From Pseudomonadota bacterium (GTDB lineage Bacteria > Pseudomonadota > Alphaproteobacteria > Rhizobiales > Phreatobacteraceae), in the NCBI GenBank assembly GCA_023416965.1, contig JAEZGJ010000284.1, positions 1-7,920 of the forward strand: DNA of 7,920 nt. Direction: 5' to 3'. Both the position numbers and the translations under genes were made by a program. The notes under the pieces were generated by a model. The model was not told the DNA's origin. It was given only the letters and a program-made list of their open reading frames with translations, and made no database searches. This document shows positions 5,281-7,920 of this stretch, piece after piece (positions within the stretch are counted from its first letter, which is position 1; every line of letters begins with the position of its first letter).

Positions 5281-5309
5281 TGTTTAGCCGGTCCGCCGGC
5301 GGATTCCAA
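5281..5309 (-). promoter_or_regulatory. candidate promoter for the DUF4167 leader
   Basis: On the minus strand, TTGGAA (plus 5304-5309) and TAAACA (plus 5281-5286) are 17 bases apart. The spacer contains a perfect 12-bp palindrome, TCCGCCGGCGGA (5292-5303). The pair lies 28 bp after the reductase stop. The -10 match is partial, so this is tentative. Confidence 0.3.
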
Positions 5310-5336
5310 GCGGTTTCTCCGTAAGGCCCGGGCCCG

Positions 5337-6392
5337 TCAGGGCGCCGGATTGCCCCTGAGCTGGTGGACGGCGTCGATGGCCGTGAGAACGTCCGGCGAG
5401 AGGGCGGTCTCGCCGGCGTCGATGGCGGTCTTCAGCTGCGCCATGGATGTGGCGCCGATGATGGCCGAGGTGACGAAGGGGCGGCTCGCCACGAAGGCGA
5501 TGGCCATGACGGCGGGATCGAGGCCGGCCTCCCGGGCGATGGCGACATAGTCGCGGACGGCCTCCTCCGAGCCCGGCTTCTGGTAGCGCTGCTGGCGGTC
5601 GAACAGCGTGACGCGGGCGCCGGGGGGACGCGCGCCATCGAGATATTTGCCGGTGAGGAAGCCCTGGGCGAGGGGCGAATAGGCGAGGAGCCCCACCTGT
5701 TCGCGCAGCGCGACCTCGGCGAGGGCGGTCTCGAAGGTGCGGTTCAGGAGGTGGTAGGCGTTCTGCACGCTCTGCACCCGCGGCAGGCCACGCGCCTCCG
5801 CCTCCTTCAGGAATGTCATGGTGCCCCAGGCGCTCTCGTTCGACAGGCCGATGAAGCGCACCTTGCCGGCCCGGACGAAGCCGTCGAGGGCCTCCAGTTG
5901 CTCGCCGATCGCCGTCTCGTCGGCGCGCGGGGCCCAACCCTCGGGATCGAAGCGGGTCGGATTGGCGCCGAAGGGGGCGGGCCGCTCCGGCCAGTGCAGC
6001 TGGTAGAGGTCGATATGGTCGGTGCCGAGCCGCGCCAGGCTCTGGTCGAGGGCGACCTGCATCTGTGCGCGGGTGAGGCGGGTCGGCGCGCCGTCGGGAC
6101 GCAGCCAGGTCATCGCGCCCGCGCCGGCGACCTTCGAGGCGATGACGATGTCGTCGCGCCGGCCGCGCTTCTTCAGCCAGGAGCCGATGATGCGCTCGGT
6201 GGCGCCGTAGGTCTCGGCCTTGGGCGGCACCGCATACATCTCGGCCGTGTCGAAGAAGGTGACGCCGCGGGAGACGGCGTAATCCATCTGCCGGTGGCCC
6301 TCCGCCTCGGTGTTCTGCTCGCCGAAGGTCATGGTGCCGAGGCAGATGACCGGAACGGACAGGCCGGTGCGGCCGAGGGGACGGGTCTGCAT
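5337..6392 (-). CDS. NADP(H)-dependent aldo/keto reductase (Tas-like)
   Basis: This 351-aa protein is a full-length aldo/keto reductase with the length and motifs of the E. coli Tas type. It should be a cytoplasmic TIM-barrel enzyme reducing aldehydes or ketones with NADPH. The catalytic tetrad is complete: Asp48 and Tyr53 in FFDTAEMY, Lys87 in ASKVAG, His133 in LYQLHWP. The RPLGRTGLSVPVICLGTMTFGEQN start is typical, so the ATG at 6392 is right, although the bases before it are C-rich and show no Shine-Dalgarno site. Cofactor-site segments visible are IGLSNESAWG (181-190), AYSPLAQGFLTGKY (237-250) and IIGATSMAQL (311-320). The esterase gene ends 60 bp upstream on the same strand, so cotranscription is possible, but a promoter-like pair overlaps the esterase stop. 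The substrate is unknown. Confidence 0.94.
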   Translation of the reverse strand: MQTRPLGRTGLSVPVICLGTMTFGEQNTEAEGHRQMDYAVSRGVTFFDTAEMYAVPPKAETYGATERIIGSWLKKRGRRDDIVIASKVAGAGAMTWLRPDGAPTRLTRAQMQVALDQSLARLGTDHIDLYQLHWPERPAPFGANPTRFDPEGWAPRADETAIGEQLEALDGFVRAGKVRFIGLSNESAWGTMTFLKEAEARGLPRVQSVQNAYHLLNRTFETALAEVALREQVGLLAYSPLAQGFLTGKYLDGARPPGARVTLFDRQQRYQKPGSEEAVRDYVAIAREAGLDPAVMAIAFVASRPFVTSAIIGATSMAQLKTAIDAGETALSPDVLTAIDAVHQLRGNPAP

Positions 6393-6427
6393 GCTGAAGG
6401 CCGATGCTGCGGGGGGAATGAGGGGCG

Positions 6428-6456
6428 TGGGTAGGCGGCAGGCGGCCCGTCGTCAA
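6428..6456 (-). promoter_or_regulatory. candidate promoter for the aldo/keto reductase
   Basis: On the minus strand, TTGACG (plus 6451-6456) and TACCCA (plus 6428-6433) are 17 bases apart, about 36 bases before the reductase ATG. The TGA stop of the esterase (6453-6455) is part of the -35 box. The -35 is good and the -10 poor. Confidence 0.3.
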
Positions 6457-7100
6457 CCGCCGCGGCGGGAGCGCACCTCAGCGATCAGTTCCTCGACCTT
6501 CGGCAGGATGCGCCGGACGACGGCCTCGACGCCCCTGGCATTGGGATGCATGCCGTCGGAGAGGTTGAGGGCGGCGTCGGCGGCGACGCCCTCGAGGAAG
6601 AAGGGGTCGAAGAGCACGCCGTGCTTCGCCGCCAGCTCGGGGAAGATCGGATTGAACGCCGCCGCGAAGGCGCTGCCCATATTGGGGGGCGCCAGCATGC
6701 CGGTCAGGAGCACGGTGATGCCCCGTTCCTTCAGCCTGCCGATGATGGTGTCGAGATTGCGCCGGGTCACCGCGGGGTCGATGCCGCGCAGGGCGTCGTT
6801 GGCGCCGAGTTCGAGGATGACGGCGTCGACGCCCTCGCCCACCGCCCAGTCGAGCCGCTCGAGGCCGCCCGCGGACGTGTCGCCGGAGACGCCGGCATTC
6901 TGGACCGTCACGGCGTGACCCTTCGCCTTCAAGGCCGCCTCCAGCCGGACGGGAAAGGCCTCGGCGGGCCCCAGCCCGTATCCGGCGGTGAGGCTGTCGC
7001 CGAGGGCGACGATGGTGACGGGTCTCGCCTGCTGGGCCGCCGCCGGAAGGGCGCCGAGGCCGAGGACGAGGGCCGTCAGGCCGATCACGAACTGTCGCAC
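6453..7100 (-). CDS. tesA: periplasmic SGNH/GDSL esterase (arylesterase, TesA-type)
   Basis: This protein hydrolyses ester or thioester bonds in the SGNH family; E. coli TesA is a periplasmic thioesterase/lysophospholipase I. From the GTG at 7100 it has 215 aa, beginning MRQFVIGLTALVLGLGAL with a signal peptide probably cut after Ala22. All four blocks are present: ALGDSL with Ser36, SGDTS with Gly73, LGAND with Asn101, and SDGMHPN with Asp182 and His185. An in-frame ATG at 7136 would give 227 aa, but it sits on the -10 box of a likely promoter and has no ribosome site, whereas AAGGGAAG (plus 7105-7112) precedes the GTG. The gene is divergent from an ABC ATPase, as tesA and ybbA are in E. coli, which supports the assignment. 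The real substrate is not visible. Confidence 0.93.
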   Translation of the reverse strand: MRQFVIGLTALVLGLGALPAAAQQARPVTIVALGDSLTAGYGLGPAEAFPVRLEAALKAKGHAVTVQNAGVSGDTSAGGLERLDWAVGEGVDAVILELGANDALRGIDPAVTRRNLDTIIGRLKERGITVLLTGMLAPPNMGSAFAAAFNPIFPELAAKHGVLFDPFFLEGVAADAALNLSDGMHPNARGVEAVVRRILPKVEELIAEVRSRRGG

Positions 7101-7133
7101 GGGGCTTCCCTTCCCAAAGGCCGATACCGGTGC

Positions 7134-7162
7134 CATCTAGGGTCGCAGGTGCCATGCCGCAA
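7134..7162 (-). promoter_or_regulatory. candidate promoter for the esterase
   Basis: On the minus strand, TTGCGG (plus 7157-7162) and TAGATG (plus 7134-7139) are 17 bases apart. Transcription would begin near 7127, leaving a short leader with the AAGGGAAG site and then the GTG at 7100. This supports the GTG over the ATG at 7136, which falls inside the -10 box. No clear plus-strand promoter for the ABC gene is seen in the same gap. Confidence 0.4.
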
Positions 7163-7192
7163 TGTGCGGCCCGATGCGAGCGACTGAGAGAC

Positions 7193-7918
7193 ATGCCCCT
7201 GCCGACCGATCCGCTCCACCCGGCTCGCCCCGCCATCGTCATCGACAAGGTCGAGCTTTCGCTGGGGCGGGGCGCCTCCCGGGTCCATATCCTGAAGAGC
7301 CTGTCGCTGTCGGTGGCGGCGGGCCAGTCGGTGGGCCTGGTCGGCCCCTCGGGCTCCGGCAAGTCGACGCTCCTCATGGTCATGGCGGGGCTTGAACGGC
7401 CGGATTCCGGCACCGTGACGGTCGCCGGCACCGACATCACGGGGCTCGACGAGGACGCGCTGGCGCGCTTCCGCGGCCGTCATGCCGGCATCGTCTTCCA
7501 GTCCTTCCACCTCATCCCGACCATGACGGCGCTGGAGAACGTCGCCGTGCCGCTGGAGCTCGCGGGGGTGCGCGACGCCTTCGACCGGGCGGCGGACGAA
7601 CTCGACGCGGTCGGGCTCGGCGCCCGCCTCAACCATTATCCGACGCAGATGTCCGGCGGCGAGCAGCAGCGCACGGCCCTTGCGCGGGCCCTGTCGGTGC
7701 GCCCCGACATCCTCTTCGCCGACGAGCCGACCGGCAATCTCGACGAGACCACCGGCCGCACCATCATCGACCTGATGTTCGCCAAACAGGCCGAGCGCGG
7801 CGCCACGCTCGTGCTCGTCACCCACGACCGGGCGCTGGCCGAGCGCTGCGACCGGGTGGTGCGCCTGCGCTCCGGCGTCATCGTCGAGGACAGCCGCGCG
7901 GCGGAGCGGGTGGCGTGA
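7193..7918 (+). CDS. ybbA: ABC transporter ATP-binding protein (YbbA/LolD-like)
   Basis: A 241-aa cytoplasmic ATPase of the MacB/LolD/YbbA class, which powers a membrane-bound FtsX-type permease rather than an ordinary solute channel. Motifs in order: Walker A GPSGSGKST (51-59), Q-loop VFQSFHLIP (Gln103), signature MSGGEQQR (153-160; usually LSGGEQQR), Walker B ILFADEPT with Glu178, D-loop GNLD (181-184) and H-loop His211 in VTHDR. FHLIPTMTALENV is typical of this class. The ATG at 7193 is chosen because the conserved domain starts soon after; in-frame starts at 7130 (GTG) and 7154 (ATG) are possible and ribosome sites are weak for all. The divergent TesA-type esterase matches the E. coli tesA/ybbA order, where ybbP follows; the permease here should begin just past the right edge. 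Its transported substrate, perhaps a lipid, is not known. Confidence 0.93.
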   Translation: MPLPTDPLHPARPAIVIDKVELSLGRGASRVHILKSLSLSVAAGQSVGLVGPSGSGKSTLLMVMAGLERPDSGTVTVAGTDITGLDEDALARFRGRHAGIVFQSFHLIPTMTALENVAVPLELAGVRDAFDRAADELDAVGLGARLNHYPTQMSGGEQQRTALARALSVRPDILFADEPTGNLDETTGRTIIDLMFAKQAERGATLVLVTHDRALAERCDRVVRLRSGVIVEDSRAAERVA

Positions 7919-7920
7919 GC

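Noticed and set aside
5364..6434. 356-aa plus-strand ORF opposite the aldo/keto reductase
   Set aside because: Shadow of a gene with a complete catalytic tetrad on the minus strand.
7101..7136. ATG at 7136 as the esterase start
   Set aside because: It has no ribosome site and overlaps the probable -10 box. The GTG at 7100 has AAGGGAAG and begins a textbook signal peptide.

Overview
The window looks like ordinary chromosome from a high-GC alphaproteobacterium, most likely Hyphomicrobiales (Rhizobiales). The grounds are the very high GC with strong GC3 bias in every real gene, a DUF4167 protein (a family I know from this group), TTGnnn-N17-TAnnnn promoter-like pairs, and GANTC and TTAACCAT motifs of the CcrM/CtrA type between genes. 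The genus cannot be fixed. I see no mobile element, phage gene, CRISPR array, tRNA or rRNA.

Layout. 49-672 (+) is a small serine carboxylesterase/phospholipase-type alpha/beta hydrolase. It converges on 685-1212 (-), an exported YkuD L,D-transpeptidase, and a hairpin holding both stop codons separates the two. A 295-bp intergenic stretch rich in inverted repeats and GANTC sites follows (1213-1507). Next come 1508-2314 (+), an unnamed one-helix membrane protein with a TTG start, and 2405-2659 (+), a small unnamed protein. These converge on leuB (2699-3811, -), with a hairpin between. Upstream of leuB on the same strand lies a DUF4167 protein (3933-4961, -) with its own terminator hairpin and a possible long structured 5' leader (4962-about 5280). 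Then come a Tas-like aldo/keto reductase (5337-6392, -) and a TesA-type SGNH esterase (about 6453-7100, -). The esterase is divergent from a YbbA/LolD-type ABC ATPase (about 7193-7918, +), the same arrangement as tesA/ybbA in E. coli.

How the genes work together. Most are single-gene units with unrelated jobs: cell-wall cross-linking, leucine synthesis, redox housekeeping and ester hydrolysis. The one recognisable functional neighbourhood is the divergent tesA-ybbA pair; the permease partner of the ATPase should lie just beyond the right edge. The two unnamed plus-strand genes may share regulation, because TTAACCAT-like elements precede both.

I found no clear new multi-gene system. The places most worth a second look are the DUF4167 leader with its hairpins and mini-ORF, the dyad-rich promoter region of the membrane protein, and the in-frame hexapeptide repeat array in the DUF4167 protein.
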